Shown here piece by piece: positions 1-8,601 of a stretch of 64,000 nucleotides of DNA. The notes beneath the pieces were generated by a model. The model was not told the DNA's origin. It saw only the letters and a list, made by a program, of their open reading frames with translations, and did no database searches. Within the stretch, counting starts at the first letter, position 1. Every line of letters starts with the position of its first letter. The stretch covers positions 1-64,000 of the forward strand of contig JAIKVW010000041.1 of assembly GCA_024685315.1 (NCBI GenBank), in the 5' to 3' direction. The translations under genes and the position numbers were made by a program. The DNA is from Lachnospiraceae bacterium. GTDB taxonomy: Bacteria; Bacillota; Clostridia; Lachnospirales; Lachnospiraceae.

Positions 1-1572
1 GTCAAAGATCCCGTTTTCCAGGTCTCTGACCATGATCTCCTCGAAGGGATTGAAGTATCCGTCTTCCTTCGCGAATACTCCGGAAAGCCCTTTTCCGCCG
101 TCGCGGGGGCGCTTGATATCCGCGAAAATGCCTTTCTCAAGGGCAGTGAAGAGGCCGGTCCGCTCGATCTGCCGGAGCAGGTCCGCGGCTTTTTCGAGGA
201 CCTCGGCCGCGCGGGTCTGGATGATCCCGCCTTCTTTGAACTCGATCTCGTTTCCAAGGTCTGCCATCGTGCGGAAAATATACTCCGCGTTCTCTATCGA
301 GATGGCCCTGTCGGACATGAACGGTGTGTGGATCGCCTCGGTCATCATGCCGAGCAGGTGGACCTTCTGGTTCGTGAGGATAGTAACCATATTGAAGAGC
401 GCGTCCTGCACGTTTCCGCGGAAAATGTCCCCGGTCATGAACTTGGTTGGAGGCATGTATTTAAGCGGGGCGTCCGGGAATATTTCCCTGGCCTGCTGAG
501 CCTGCGCAAGCTCGTAGAGGAAAGCGTCCTTCATTCCGGGATCCATCTCGAAGGCGTGCCCGAGCCCCATCTGAGAGGCCGGGAGATGCGCGCGGAGGGC
601 GAGCTGCTCGTTGATGAACTGGCTCGCCAGCACGGTGTGGGCGGACTCGAAGGCATCGTCGGTGGTTAGGTAGTTGTCTTCTCCGGTATTAATAATGACG
701 CCCGCGTAGGAGTTGATCAGCCTTGAAAATGACTGGTCGATGAGAGTCCGTTTCATATTGATGTCGCGGAACAGGATCCCGTAGAGGGCGTCGTTCAGCA
801 TCATGTCGAGGCGCTCGAGGGCTCCCATGGCCGCGATCTCCGGCATGCACAGACCTGAGCAGTAGTTGCAGAGGCGGACGTAGCGGCCGCGTTCTGCTGC
901 GGTCTCGTCGAGAGCCTTCCTCATGATCCGGAAGTTTTCCTGAGTCGCGTAGGTGCCGCCGAATCCCTCTGTCGTAGCCCCGTAGGGAACATAGTCAAGA
1001 AGGCTCTGCCCTGTGGTGCGGATCACCGCGACGACGTCTGCTCCCTGGCGCGCGGCGGCCTGGGCCTGCACAACGTCCTCGTAAATATTTCCGGTAGCGA
1101 CGATGAGGTAGAGGTAGGGGCCTTCCTTGTCGCCGCCGAAGGAATCTATCATTTCATCGCGGCCGCGGCGGTTTGCCCTTATGCGGCGGCAGCATTCCTC
1201 CGCGGCGGGGAGGACCGCGTTCCGGATCTCATCGTCTGAAGAAACCGGGAGTGCAGCGAGGTCGAGGTCCCCTTCGGCGATCTTTTCAGCGATCTCCTGA
1301 GGGGTAAGCCCCGTATGGCACATCGCGTTCCCGATATGCCAGGCCGCGCCTTTGCCAACGAGCCCCTTTTCGGCCATGTGGTCTGCGACGACGTTCGGCA
1401 TCGGCACCTCGAATTCATTTACACCGTCTATCCCGATAAGCCTTGATACCGCGCGTTCTATGGCCACGGTCGTGTTTGCCTCAACGTAGCGCTGCACGTC
1501 GTCGGCAATATGCGCGGCAGATGCGCGGGCCTGGTCTACCAGGGCGGTGTTAAGTCCGATCTTGCTTTTCAT
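1..1572 (-). CDS. kamD: Lysine 5,6-aminomutase alpha subunit (3' end beyond window)
   Basis: Large subunit of the adenosylcobalamin- and PLP-dependent aminomutase that moves the terminal amino group of beta-lysine (or D-lysine) to C5 in lysine fermentation. I translated the minus strand from the ATG at 1572: 524 codons are open to the window edge with no stop. The protein begins MKSKIGLNTALVDQARA, and the family-typical stretch VRLCNYCSGLCMPEIAAMG is readable in the middle. The length is already close to that expected for the family, so little is missing. It is the most distal gene seen of the kal-kce-kdd-kamA-kamD operon; kamE (the B12-binding small subunit) should lie just outside. Family assignment rests on sequence recognition plus the neighbouring genes. 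Confidence 0.93.
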   Translation of the reverse strand, partial: MKSKIGLNTALVDQARASAAHIADDVQRYVEANTTVAIERAVSRLIGIDGVNEFEVPMPNVVADHMAEKGLVGKGAAWHIGNAMCHTGLTPQEIAEKIAEGDLDLAALPVSSDDEIRNAVLPAAEECCRRIRANRRGRDEMIDSFGGDKEGPYLYLIVATGNIYEDVVQAQAAARQGADVVAVIRTTGQSLLDYVPYGATTEGFGGTYATQENFRIMRKALDETAAERGRYVRLCNYCSGLCMPEIAAMGALERLDMMLNDALYGILFRDINMKRTLIDQSFSRLINSYAGVIINTGEDNYLTTDDAFESAHTVLASQFINEQLALRAHLPASQMGLGHAFEMDPGMKDAFLYELAQAQQAREIFPDAPLKYMPPTKFMTGDIFRGNVQDALFNMVTILTNQKVHLLGMMTEAIHTPFMSDRAISIENAEYIFRTMADLGNEIEFKEGGIIQTRAAEVLEKAADLLRQIERTGLFTALEKGIFADIKRPRDGGKGLSGVFAKEDGYFNPFEEIMVRDLENGIFD

Positions 1573-1638
1573 TTATTTCACCTTGATATTGTATGGATCG
1601 TTCCGGAAAACGTAATTCTCCGCTTTCCGGCCGCTGAT

Positions 1639-2898
1639 CTACCAGTTTTGCTTGCGCTCGTTCCTCAGCATCTTCGTGGGCTCGATGTAGTGCTGTCCGA
1701 TGCCTTCAGCGACGTAGGCTACGCCTGAAAGCGGAACGAGCGGCTTTACCTTGCCGGTGCAGACCGGGCAGTGGCAGACGTTTTCGTAGTGGTCGGGCTC
1801 GGTGTAGGAAGTAATGACGCCCTCGAAGTTCCTGAGTACGACCTTCCTCGGGGTCTGGGAAATGAGGTAGGTAGGCATTACCGGGGTCTTCCCGCAGCCG
1901 CCGGGCGCGTCAACGACGAAGGTCGGCACGCAGAAGCCTGAGGTGTGGCCGCGGAGCGCCTCAATGATCTCGATCCCCTTCGAGACCGGGGTGCGGAAAT
2001 GGCTGAGCCCCAGGCTGGGATCGCAGTTGTAGATATAATAAGGCCTTACGCGGATCCGGACGAGCTCATTTACCAGCTTCTTCATCACGTAGACGCAGTC
2101 GTTTACGCCCGCAAGCAGCACGCTCTGGTTGCCGAGAGGGATGCCGGCGTCGGCGAGCCTTGCGCAGGCGGCAGCGGCTTCTCCGGTGATCTCGTTCGGA
2201 TGGTTGAAATGCGTGTTCAGCCATATTGGATGGTACTTTTTCAGCATCGCGCAGAGCTCGGGGGTTATTCTCTGGGGACATACCGCTGGGGTCCTGGAGC
2301 CGAGACGGATGATCTCGACGTGGGGGATGGCATGGATCTGGGAAATGATGCGCTCAAGCTTCTCGTCGCTTACCATCAGGCAGTCGCCTCCAGAAAGAAG
2401 GACGTCGCGAACTTCCTCGTGATTCCTGATGTATTCGATGCCCTTTTCGATCCTTTCCATCGGAACGCCCTGGTCGCACTGCTCGACAAAGCGCCTTCTG
2501 GTGCAGTGCCTGCAGTACATTGAGCACTTGTCCGTGATAAGGAGAAGGACGCGGTCGGGGTAGCGGTGGGTCAGCCCTTCGCAGGGGCTGTCAACGTCTT
2601 CATTCAGCGGGTCGGCAGCCTCGTATGGAGCGTACTCAAGCTCGGCGGTGGTAGGGATGGCCTGCTTCCTCACCGGGTCGTAGGGATCCTCAAGGTCGAT
2701 GAGAGAGAGGTAATAGGGGGTCACCGCCATGCGGAGACGGCTCGTGGTCGCCTCGATGCCTTTCTTCTCGTCATCCGAGAGCTTAACATTATATTTCTCA
2801 AGGTCCTCAAGGCTCCTCGCGCTGTTCGCTGCCTGCCAGTGCCAGTCGTTCCACTGTTCCTCGGGAACATCTGCAAAAAGTCCGTTGCGTGTTTTCAT
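1639..2898 (-). CDS. kamA: L-lysine 2,3-aminomutase
   Basis: Radical-SAM, PLP-dependent enzyme converting L-alpha-lysine to L-beta-lysine, the first step of lysine fermentation. The 419-residue protein carries the radical-SAM cluster motif CSMYCRHC (CX3CX2C), the downstream GGD motif in VLLSGGDCLM, and the C-terminal metal-binding cysteines CHCPVC. Length matches the clostridial family (about 416 residues). The start ATG at 2898 follows a GAGGAAACC ribosome site. It sits 66 bases upstream of kamD and 21 bases downstream of kdd in the same operon, so it should be expressed under the lysine riboswitch. Confidence 0.97.
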   Translation of the reverse strand: MKTRNGLFADVPEEQWNDWHWQAANSARSLEDLEKYNVKLSDDEKKGIEATTSRLRMAVTPYYLSLIDLEDPYDPVRKQAIPTTAELEYAPYEAADPLNEDVDSPCEGLTHRYPDRVLLLITDKCSMYCRHCTRRRFVEQCDQGVPMERIEKGIEYIRNHEEVRDVLLSGGDCLMVSDEKLERIISQIHAIPHVEIIRLGSRTPAVCPQRITPELCAMLKKYHPIWLNTHFNHPNEITGEAAAACARLADAGIPLGNQSVLLAGVNDCVYVMKKLVNELVRIRVRPYYIYNCDPSLGLSHFRTPVSKGIEIIEALRGHTSGFCVPTFVVDAPGGCGKTPVMPTYLISQTPRKVVLRNFEGVITSYTEPDHYENVCHCPVCTGKVKPLVPLSGVAYVAEGIGQHYIEPTKMLRNERKQNW

Positions 2899-2919
2899 TT
2901 CGGTTTCCTCATTTCCTGA

Positions 2920-3963
2920 TCAAACGTATTTTCTGTCAAAAAGCTCGCGGATCTTCCGGTTTTCGCGAAGCACATCGAGGGTGATCTCTGCATGGCCCTT
3001 GGTGTAGCCGTTGCCGATCATCATATCAACATCTTTGCCGCAGCCTTCCGCTCCGAGGGCCGCGCGGGTGAAGCTTGTAGCCATGGAGAAGAAATATACG
3101 ATTCCGCCGTCGCGGACGGGGAGGATCGCGCTCATCTCGCAGGCGGGGGCGTTCACGCAGCAGATGCTGACGTCGTATTCGCGCCCCTCATTCGCCGCGA
3201 GGGCTTTTTCGAGCACCTCAGCAGGCTTCTGGCAATCTGCGGAAATGAGTTCGGTGTAGATGTCAAGTCCCCTGGCAAGCTCGAGGCTTTCGGGATCGAG
3301 GTCGATACCGACGACCTTTCCTGCGGGGCCGACCTTTTTAAGGGCTTCCCAGGCGCAGAGCACGCCGGACTTTCCGCTGGCGCCGAGTATCAGAACGCTT
3401 TCGCCTTCCTTCGGGAGTTTGCGGGCCTGGGCCGGCGCCCCTGCAACGTCGAGGGCTGCAAGCGCGAGCGGTTCCGAAATATCATCGGGAAGCTTCGCGT
3501 ACAGGCCGGTCTCAAAGAGAACTGCCTGTCCCTTTATGTCGACGCGGTCGATCGAGCTGTGGACCGCGGTTATCTCATCGATCTTAAGAGGAGTGAGAGA
3601 GAGGGAGACAAGCGAGCCTATGCGGTCGCCGGGCGCGAGGTCTATTTTTCCGTCAAGTTTGCTTCCGATGCGGGAGACCGTTCCGATGAACATTCCGCCG
3701 GAGCCGGTCACGGGATTCTGCATCTTTCCGCGTTCATTCACGATATCCATGATCATCCGGGCGATCTTCGCCTCGTCGTGCCCGCAGGCCTGCTCGATCT
3801 GCGTGAAGGAGGCGGAATCGATGTTCAGCGAGCTGACGTCGCAGAGGATCTCGTTGTCATAGAGCTTCGACATGTCATTGTCGATCCTGGCAGCGGCCTG
3901 CGTGAGCACTCCCCGGGGCTCGATCACGCGGTGCGCGCCGTATTTATTTCCTGATAATTCCAT
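2920..3963 (-). CDS. kdd: L-erythro-3,5-diaminohexanoate dehydrogenase
   Basis: NAD(P)-dependent oxidative deamination of 3,5-diaminohexanoate to 3-keto-5-aminohexanoate, third step of lysine fermentation. The 347-residue protein has an alcohol-dehydrogenase-like layout with a nucleotide-binding loop LILGASGKSGVLCAWEAL in the middle and an acidic residue after the second strand (GIDLDPE). N-terminal sequence MELSGNKYGAHRVIEP is typical of the family. Start ATG at 3963 is preceded by a GGAGAAACGCA ribosome site. It lies between kce and kamA, the order known from lysine-fermenting Fusobacterium and Clostridium. Confidence 0.95.
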   Translation of the reverse strand: MELSGNKYGAHRVIEPRGVLTQAAARIDNDMSKLYDNEILCDVSSLNIDSASFTQIEQACGHDEAKIARMIMDIVNERGKMQNPVTGSGGMFIGTVSRIGSKLDGKIDLAPGDRIGSLVSLSLTPLKIDEITAVHSSIDRVDIKGQAVLFETGLYAKLPDDISEPLALAALDVAGAPAQARKLPKEGESVLILGASGKSGVLCAWEALKKVGPAGKVVGIDLDPESLELARGLDIYTELISADCQKPAEVLEKALAANEGREYDVSICCVNAPACEMSAILPVRDGGIVYFFSMATSFTRAALGAEGCGKDVDMMIGNGYTKGHAEITLDVLRENRKIRELFDRKYV

Positions 3964-4007
3964 TGCGTTTCTCCTGTTATTAATATATTCTTCAGGGCCC
4001 GCGGTCT

Positions 4008-4826
4008 TTATGCCAGCCCGAGTATTCTTCTCGCTTCGGCGGGGGATGCGATCTCGCGGCCGTGTTCTTTTGCAAGCTGAACGACCTTCGCGACGAGCTC
4101 CCCGTTCGAGCGGGCTTTGACGCCCTTCTCGAGGTAAATATTGTCTTCGAAGCCTACGCGTACGTGCCCGCCCATGCTTATGGCAGCCTCAGCCATAGGG
4201 AAGGCGGCTTTGCCCACGCCGGTGCCGGTCCAGGTGGACCCTGCGGGGATCGCGTTAACCAGCCAGGCAAGGTTTCCGGGCGTGAAAGGCGTGCATCCGG
4301 GCACTCCGAGAACGAAATTGAACTGCATCGGCGCCCCGGGGACTTCGCCCTTCGCGGCCATTTTCACGATGGTGTCAACGTGGCCCATCTCGAAGCATTC
4401 GTACTCAGGCTTAATATGGTTCTCGAGCATCCTTTTCCCGAAAGCCCTCATGGTGGGCATCGAATTCTCAAATATTTCGTCGCCGAAATTGCAGGTCCCG
4501 CAGTCCAGAGTGGCCATCTCCGGGTAGAGCTCGGTCGCCTGCAGGCGCTCCTCGGGAGTCATCCCCACAGCCCCGCCGGTGGAGGGGATCATGATGATAT
4601 CCGGAAGGACGGTCCTTATCGCGTCCATGACCTCCCGGAAGCGTTCCCTGTCCTGGGTCGGGGTGCCGTCGTCATGCCGCACGTGTATGTGCAGGATCGC
4701 AGCGCCGGCCTCAGCCGCGCTTACGGCTTCCCTCACCATCTCATCGACAGTATAGGGAACGGCAGGATTCTGCTCTTTGGTGACCTCGGCCCCGCAGATC
4801 GCAGCTGTTATAATAAGCTTTTCCAC
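4008..4826 (-). CDS. kce: 3-keto-5-aminohexanoate cleavage enzyme
   Basis: Zn-dependent BKACE-family enzyme: 3-keto-5-aminohexanoate plus acetyl-CoA gives acetoacetate plus 3-aminobutyryl-CoA. The reading frame is open further upstream (to 4931), but the start is taken as the GTG at 4826 (protein VEKLIITAAICGAEVTKEQN, 272 residues). It follows a GGGAGGATT ribosome site and avoids overlap with kal. Metal-binding HIHVR is seen near residue 48, and the family lengths agree. Together with kal it marks this as the complete fermentative pathway rather than lysine breakdown by another route. Confidence 0.95.
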   Translation of the reverse strand: MEKLIITAAICGAEVTKEQNPAVPYTVDEMVREAVSAAEAGAAILHIHVRHDDGTPTQDRERFREVMDAIRTVLPDIIMIPSTGGAVGMTPEERLQATELYPEMATLDCGTCNFGDEIFENSMPTMRAFGKRMLENHIKPEYECFEMGHVDTIVKMAAKGEVPGAPMQFNFVLGVPGCTPFTPGNLAWLVNAIPAGSTWTGTGVGKAAFPMAEAAISMGGHVRVGFEDNIYLEKGVKARSNGELVAKVVQLAKEHGREIASPAEARRILGLA

Positions 4827-4854
4827 TATAAATCCTCCCTCAAGCGGTCCGTGA

Positions 4855-5256
4855 TCAGTGGCTGATCCTCTGGCAGTCCTTCGGGACCACGCAGGTGCCG
4901 TGCGCGCGGCATACCACCACGGGCTCAGCAAGGACCTCGGCCGCGCTCTCCGAAATGTCAGTGCGGGCGGTGATCACCTTGCGCGCCTCGAAGGTCATCT
5001 TCCTGGAAGTATTTCCCGCGGACTCGATCTCGCCGTAGGCCTCAATGAAGTCTCCTGCGAATACCGGCGCAAGGAACTCTACGCTGTCGTAGGCGCAGAA
5101 AAGGCCTTCGTCGCAGTCATATTTTATAAGAAGTTCTGTCGCAACGTCTCCGAAAAGCTGGAGCATATGCGCCCCGTCGACAAGGTTTCCGCCGTAGTGC
5201 GCGTCGCCTGCTCCCATTCTCACCCTGATAAGGGATGTGATCTTCTCTTCTGACAT
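4855..5256 (-). CDS. kal: 3-aminobutyryl-CoA ammonia-lyase
   Basis: Hotdog-fold enzyme removing ammonia from L-3-aminobutyryl-CoA to give crotonyl-CoA, which feeds butyrate formation. 133 residues, the normal size. The segment [17 protein letters not shown] near residue 13 is characteristic of Kal. It is the first gene of the operon: its ATG at 5256 follows a GGGGGAAAAACT ribosome site that lies just after the terminator of the lysine-riboswitch leader. It ends 28 bases before the kce start. Crotonyl-CoA reduction would need an acyl-CoA dehydrogenase such as those encoded later in the window. Confidence 0.94.
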   Translation of the reverse strand: MSEEKITSLIRVRMGAGDAHYGGNLVDGAHMLQLFGDVATELLIKYDCDEGLFCAYDSVEFLAPVFAGDFIEAYGEIESAGNTSRKMTFEARKVITARTDISESAAEVLAEPVVVCRAHGTCVVPKDCQRISH

Positions 5257-5290
5257 AGTTTTTCCCCCTGTGCAATGATTATTAATGCAA

Positions 5291-5331
5291 TAAAAATAGC
5301 GCTCTTACAATCCGTTAAATGTAATAGCGCT
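5291..5331 (-). terminator. Riboswitch expression platform: intrinsic terminator
   Basis: On the minus strand the arms AGCGCT-A-TTACA and TGTAA-G-AGCGCT form an 11-bp hairpin with a 10-base loop (5298-5331), followed by ATTTTTATT. It lies between the lysine aptamer and the kal ribosome site, so it is the likely attenuator read out by lysine binding. I could not decide from pairing alone whether lysine turns the operon on or off. Confidence 0.8.
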
Positions 5332-5466
5332 TCGTATACTTACGACAGTCGCAGAGCCATGTGCCTCTCTGCGCCCAAGCTTTCGCTTTCGGCGGATCCC
5401 CCCTTCGCCGCCCCGGAATCAACCGGATCAGGCTACCATGGCATCCGCGCCTCTATGTACTTATAT
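5332..5466 (-). ncRNA. Lysine riboswitch (L box) aptamer
   Basis: Minus-strand RNA upstream of kal contains conserved L-box blocks in order: AUAGAGGCGCGGAUGCC, then GAAGGGGGGAUCCGCCGAAAG, then GACUGUCG near the 3' end. These match the conserved blocks of the lysine riboswitch family as I know them (AGAGGcGCg, AGGGgagcguCGCCGAAG, GCUGUC). It starts about 17 bases after the predicted transcription start and is followed by an intrinsic terminator. Boundaries are approximate. A lysine sensor on a lysine-degradation operon, rather than on biosynthesis or uptake, is the less common placement. Confidence 0.88.
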
Positions 5467-5477
5467 TATTTTTTTTC

Positions 5478-5506
5478 CTGACATGTTATATTATAAATGT
5501 TAAAAG
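5478..5506 (+). promoter_or_regulatory. Possible rightward promoter for kamB-kamC
   Basis: CTGACA (5478-5483), a 17-base gap and TAAAAG (5501-5506) form a weak plus-strand promoter that overlaps the leftward one. It is the best candidate I can see for the kamB-kamC pair. The match is modest. Confidence 0.3.
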
Positions 5507-5518
5507 CGGGCTCGTCAA
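5490..5518 (-). promoter_or_regulatory. Sigma-A promoter of the lysine-fermentation operon
   Basis: On the minus strand TTGACG (5513-5518) and a perfect TATAAT (5490-5495) are separated by exactly 17 bases. Transcription would start near 5483, just upstream of the lysine aptamer. Confidence 0.85.
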
Positions 5519-5574
5519 TTTAACGGGGTAAAGTCTCCCGGCATCTTAAGAGGGCTCCGCGGGAAGGGCAGCAG

Positions 5575-6516
5575 ATGATCCTGGAAGATACTTCAAAGCT
5601 TAAAGGTAAGGTCCTTGCGGTAGTTGGCCTCTGCAAGAATGCGGGGAAGACCACCGTTCTCAATGCTGTCCTGGATGACATATACAGCCAGGAGGCGCTT
5701 ATCTTTCCGGGCATTACGAGCATCGGCCGCGACGGAGAGACCGTAGACCTCGCGACCGGGACCGAAAAGCCCAGGATATTCGTGCGCGAGGGAAGTATCA
5801 TAGCTACTGCAGCGGACCTCCTCCGGAGCTGCGATATCACCGCGGAAGTGCTCATGAGCACAGGATTTACAACGCCTCTCGGGAGCGTTTACATCATACG
5901 CGCGCGTTCAGGCGGATGGGTGCAGCTGGGCGGCCCCTCGATAGTGAGCCAGATGGAACGACTTGAGAAAGACATGCTCATCCTCGGCGCGGACTGCGTG
6001 CTGGTGGACGGCGCCGCGGGGAGAAGGTCTCCGGGAAACGGGACTTCCGCAGACTATGCGATCCTTGCGAGCGGGGCAAGCCTCGGGAGAAATATTGACG
6101 AGGTCGTGCGGCAGACCGCATTTACCGCGGAGCTCATGCAGCTGCCGGTGTGGGAAACGAACTGTGCGGAGAGCGGTACACCGGAGGACTGGGAAAGTGC
6201 GGAACACAATGCGGAGCTTATGCTTCCCGGAGCGGTCACCGACAGCGTGCTCCTTGAAGCGGCAGCAGGCAGCAGACCGCCATCCGCAGTCATCGCGGAC
6301 GACCCCTCAAAGCTCCTTTTCTCATACACGGCTTATGAGAAATTCCTGCGCACCGGCTCAAAACTATATGTGAAGACACGCCCGCAGCTTCTTGCGGTCA
6401 CGGTAAACCCGGTGTCAACCGGAGGCTGGCGCTTTGACTCGGACGAATTTCTTGAGAAAACTGCCGGGAAGCTGTCCGTACCGGTAATAGACGTTGTTAG
6501 AAATATTAAGGCATAA
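5575..6516 (+). CDS. kamB: P-loop NTPase of the lysine aminomutase cluster (KamB-like)
   Basis: 313-residue protein with an N-terminal P-loop GLCKNAGKTT (residues 18-27) and a later VDGAAGRRSPG stretch that could be the metal-binding side of the nucleotide site. No membrane segment or signal peptide. Proteins of this type travel with lysine 5,6-aminomutase genes in lysine fermenters, where they are listed as kamB; a role in assembling or repairing the B12 enzyme has not, to my knowledge, been shown. Here it is separated from kamD and transcribed away from the main operon, followed 14 bases later by the MutS-like kamC. The ATG at 5575 follows GGGAAGGGCAG. The symbol is given by context and could be wrong. 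Confidence 0.65.
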   Translation: MILEDTSKLKGKVLAVVGLCKNAGKTTVLNAVLDDIYSQEALIFPGITSIGRDGETVDLATGTEKPRIFVREGSIIATAADLLRSCDITAEVLMSTGFTTPLGSVYIIRARSGGWVQLGGPSIVSQMERLEKDMLILGADCVLVDGAAGRRSPGNGTSADYAILASGASLGRNIDEVVRQTAFTAELMQLPVWETNCAESGTPEDWESAEHNAELMLPGAVTDSVLLEAAAGSRPPSAVIADDPSKLLFSYTAYEKFLRTGSKLYVKTRPQLLAVTVNPVSTGGWRFDSDEFLEKTAGKLSVPVIDVVRNIKA

Positions 6517-6530
6517 AAGGGGAGGTTCCT

Positions 6531-8009
6531 TTGACTGATAATATGAGAAATGAAGTGCAGCAATCCGGGCTCATCCCGGTGCCTCGCGAGCTTGTAAGGA
6601 AATCAGGGCTTCAGTACGTGCTGGACCGGCTGTCGCCGATGTCTCCCTTCGGTGCGGAAATTCTGGCGAACTTCGCGATCTTTGCGGACGGAGAAGCCCT
6701 TGTCCGCGAACGCCGGATGGTTTCGGAGCTCGCGGGAAGCGCGGATTTCCGTGAGCTTCGAGATGAACTGGACATTCCGCTGATGAGGCTTAGGGACATC
6801 AGGGGAAGCCTTTCAAGGTGCGCCCGGGGAGAAGATCTCCTGATCACCGAGCTCTTCGAGCTCAAAGTCTTCGTTCTGCTTCTCCGGCGCATCAGGGAGA
6901 TCCGCGGCAGAAATCCGGCGCTTTGCAGGATAGAGCTTCCGGATCCCGGACAGGTGCTTAGTTTACTCGATCCCTCGGGGAAAGGCGAGGAGCGCTACCG
7001 CATAGAAGACGATGCTTCTCCCGAATTAAAAGAGATACGCAAGGAGAAGAGGCAGGTCGAGAGCCTGATCTATGCCGCAAAAGACAGTGCGGAAAAGGAG
7101 AAGTTCCGTGCGCAGCGTGATCAGATCTGCGGGGCAGAAGAGGCTGAGGAGCGAAGGCTCCTCCATGAGATAAGCGCCGGCCTCTCTGGCCTTTGCGGCG
7201 ATCTCACCAGGAGCTGCGGCGCGCTCGGACACATTGACATACTACTCCGCAAGGCCGATATGCTGGGCTCGCAGGAGACCGTGATCCCGGAGAGAGCAGA
7301 GGAGATCATTTTCCGGGATATGATAAACCCGGAGATCGCGGCTCAGGTCGAAGAATCCGGCGGCAGCTTCGTGCCGGTATCAATTGAGCTGTCCCGCGGG
7401 GCAGCGGTAATAACAGGCGCGAATATGGGCGGCAAGACGGTAAGCCTTAAAAGCCTTGCGCTTAATACGCTTCTCGCGATGGGCGGGTATCCGGTGTACG
7501 CAAGGAATGCGGCGCTCCCGGACATTTCCAGAGTGATGCTTCTTTCAGGAAATGCCGAGGATCATGAGCGCGGGCTCTCTTCCTTCGGAGGCGAGGTCGT
7601 CCGTATAAAAGACGCAGTCGACAAGGCCGGACCCGGAACGCTGCTTCTCCTCGATGAACCTGCGGGAGGGACCAATCCTGACGAGGGAGCCGCGATAGTA
7701 AGGGGGCTTGTCACTTACCTTAACGGACGCGAGGCGTTTTCCGTAATAGCGACGCATTATGACCGGGTCGCGCCCTGTGCGGGCAGGAATTACCGTATTA
7801 AGGGGCTCCAGGGAGAAGACCCGGAGAAAATAAAATCTGAGATCGAGAACTCCGCAAGCGGAGTGCAGGTGATCGCAAGGCATATGAACTACGGCCTGTA
7901 CCCCTGCTCCGCGGAAGAAGAGAGCCCGCGTGAGGCCCTGCTGATCTGCAGGCTTCTGGGCCTTCAGGGGGATCTCATGGAGTGCATAGAGCAGCAGTAT
8001 TCGGAGTGA
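6531..8009 (+). CDS. kamC: MutS-domain-V ATPase of the lysine aminomutase cluster (KamC-like)
   Basis: 492 residues with a MutS/ABC-type ATPase domain: Walker A GANMGGKT at residues 296-303, signature-like loop HERGLSSFGGEV, Walker B LLLLDEPAGGTNP, and a switch histidine in VIATHYD. The N-terminal half is helical and includes a charged coiled-coil-like stretch around residue 160-200. It lacks the mismatch-recognition domain, so it is not a repair MutS. MutS-like ATPases of this kind sit beside lysine and ornithine aminomutase genes in amino-acid-fermenting clostridia; their job is not established. The start is a TTG at 6531 directly behind GGGGAGG. It forms a two-gene unit with kamB. Confidence 0.72.
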   Translation: MTDNMRNEVQQSGLIPVPRELVRKSGLQYVLDRLSPMSPFGAEILANFAIFADGEALVRERRMVSELAGSADFRELRDELDIPLMRLRDIRGSLSRCARGEDLLITELFELKVFVLLLRRIREIRGRNPALCRIELPDPGQVLSLLDPSGKGEERYRIEDDASPELKEIRKEKRQVESLIYAAKDSAEKEKFRAQRDQICGAEEAEERRLLHEISAGLSGLCGDLTRSCGALGHIDILLRKADMLGSQETVIPERAEEIIFRDMINPEIAAQVEESGGSFVPVSIELSRGAAVITGANMGGKTVSLKSLALNTLLAMGGYPVYARNAALPDISRVMLLSGNAEDHERGLSSFGGEVVRIKDAVDKAGPGTLLLLDEPAGGTNPDEGAAIVRGLVTYLNGREAFSVIATHYDRVAPCAGRNYRIKGLQGEDPEKIKSEIENSASGVQVIARHMNYGLYPCSAEEESPREALLICRLLGLQGDLMECIEQQYSE

Positions 8010-8068
8010 GTGGTTTTAGCGGCGCCTCCAAATGGGGCCGCGATGCATAAACAGACAGGAGGATCAAA

Positions 8069-8500
8069 ATGGCTGAGCAGAATAAAGAATTTGATATCGA
8101 AGCCTTTAGAAAGGCATTTAATGAAGGGAACCTTTTCCCTAAAAGCATAGGAGCAAGAATCACGGTGCTCAGGGAGGGCTACGCCGAGGCAGAGCTCACT
8201 CTCCGCGAAGATCATCAGAATTTCAGCGGAAGAGTGCAGGGCGGCGTGATGCTTACTCTTGCAGACTGCTGTGCAGGGGCCGCCTCCAGGTCCTACAATG
8301 TCGACATCGCCACCCTGGAGATGAAGTATAATTTCATACGCGGGATTACCGTGAAGGGGCAGACTATCAAGGCGGTCACTGAGGTCATCCACGCAGGCCG
8401 CAAGACCCACGTGCTCGAGAGCCGGATCTATGACAGCGACGGGAAGCTCGCCGGGATGGCTACGATAACCAATTATGTGACCGGAGACCTGAGGAAATAG
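8069..8500 (+). CDS. PaaI-family hotdog thioesterase
   Basis: 143-residue hotdog protein. The segment HQNFSGRVQGGVMLTLADCCAG around residues 50-70 has the PaaI pattern (N/H, then GG-x-x-x-x-L-x-D), with the aspartate being the usual catalytic residue. It probably hydrolyses an acyl- or aryl-CoA thioester in the cytoplasm; the substrate cannot be read from sequence. The ATG at 8069 follows an AGGAGGATCAAA ribosome site. It lies 59 bases after kamC in the same direction, with a GCGGC/GCCGC hairpin between them but no T-run, so cotranscription with kamB-kamC is possible. Confidence 0.85.
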   Translation: MAEQNKEFDIEAFRKAFNEGNLFPKSIGARITVLREGYAEAELTLREDHQNFSGRVQGGVMLTLADCCAGAASRSYNVDIATLEMKYNFIRGITVKGQTIKAVTEVIHAGRKTHVLESRIYDSDGKLAGMATITNYVTGDLRK

Positions 8501-8601
8501 AATAATCTGCCCGGCACCGGCTGACAAATCTTGCGAATTCTTCCCTCAATGTTGACAATTATTGCCTTCTGCCTTGATTTGGCACGCGGGATAATCCTTA
8601 A

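Noticed and set aside
4827..4931. Longer N terminus for kce
   Set aside because: It would overlap the kal stop region and lacks a ribosome site, while GTG 4826 has GGGAGG at proper distance and gives the family length.
5275..5481. Small plus-strand frame across the kal-kamB gap
   Set aside because: The bases are fully explained by the lysine riboswitch and its terminator on the other strand; no ribosome site.
8577..8596. Sigma-54 promoter (TTGGCACGCGGG) before the GntP-type permease
   Set aside because: The -24-like TGGCAC is present but the -12 GC element is missing at the required spacing.
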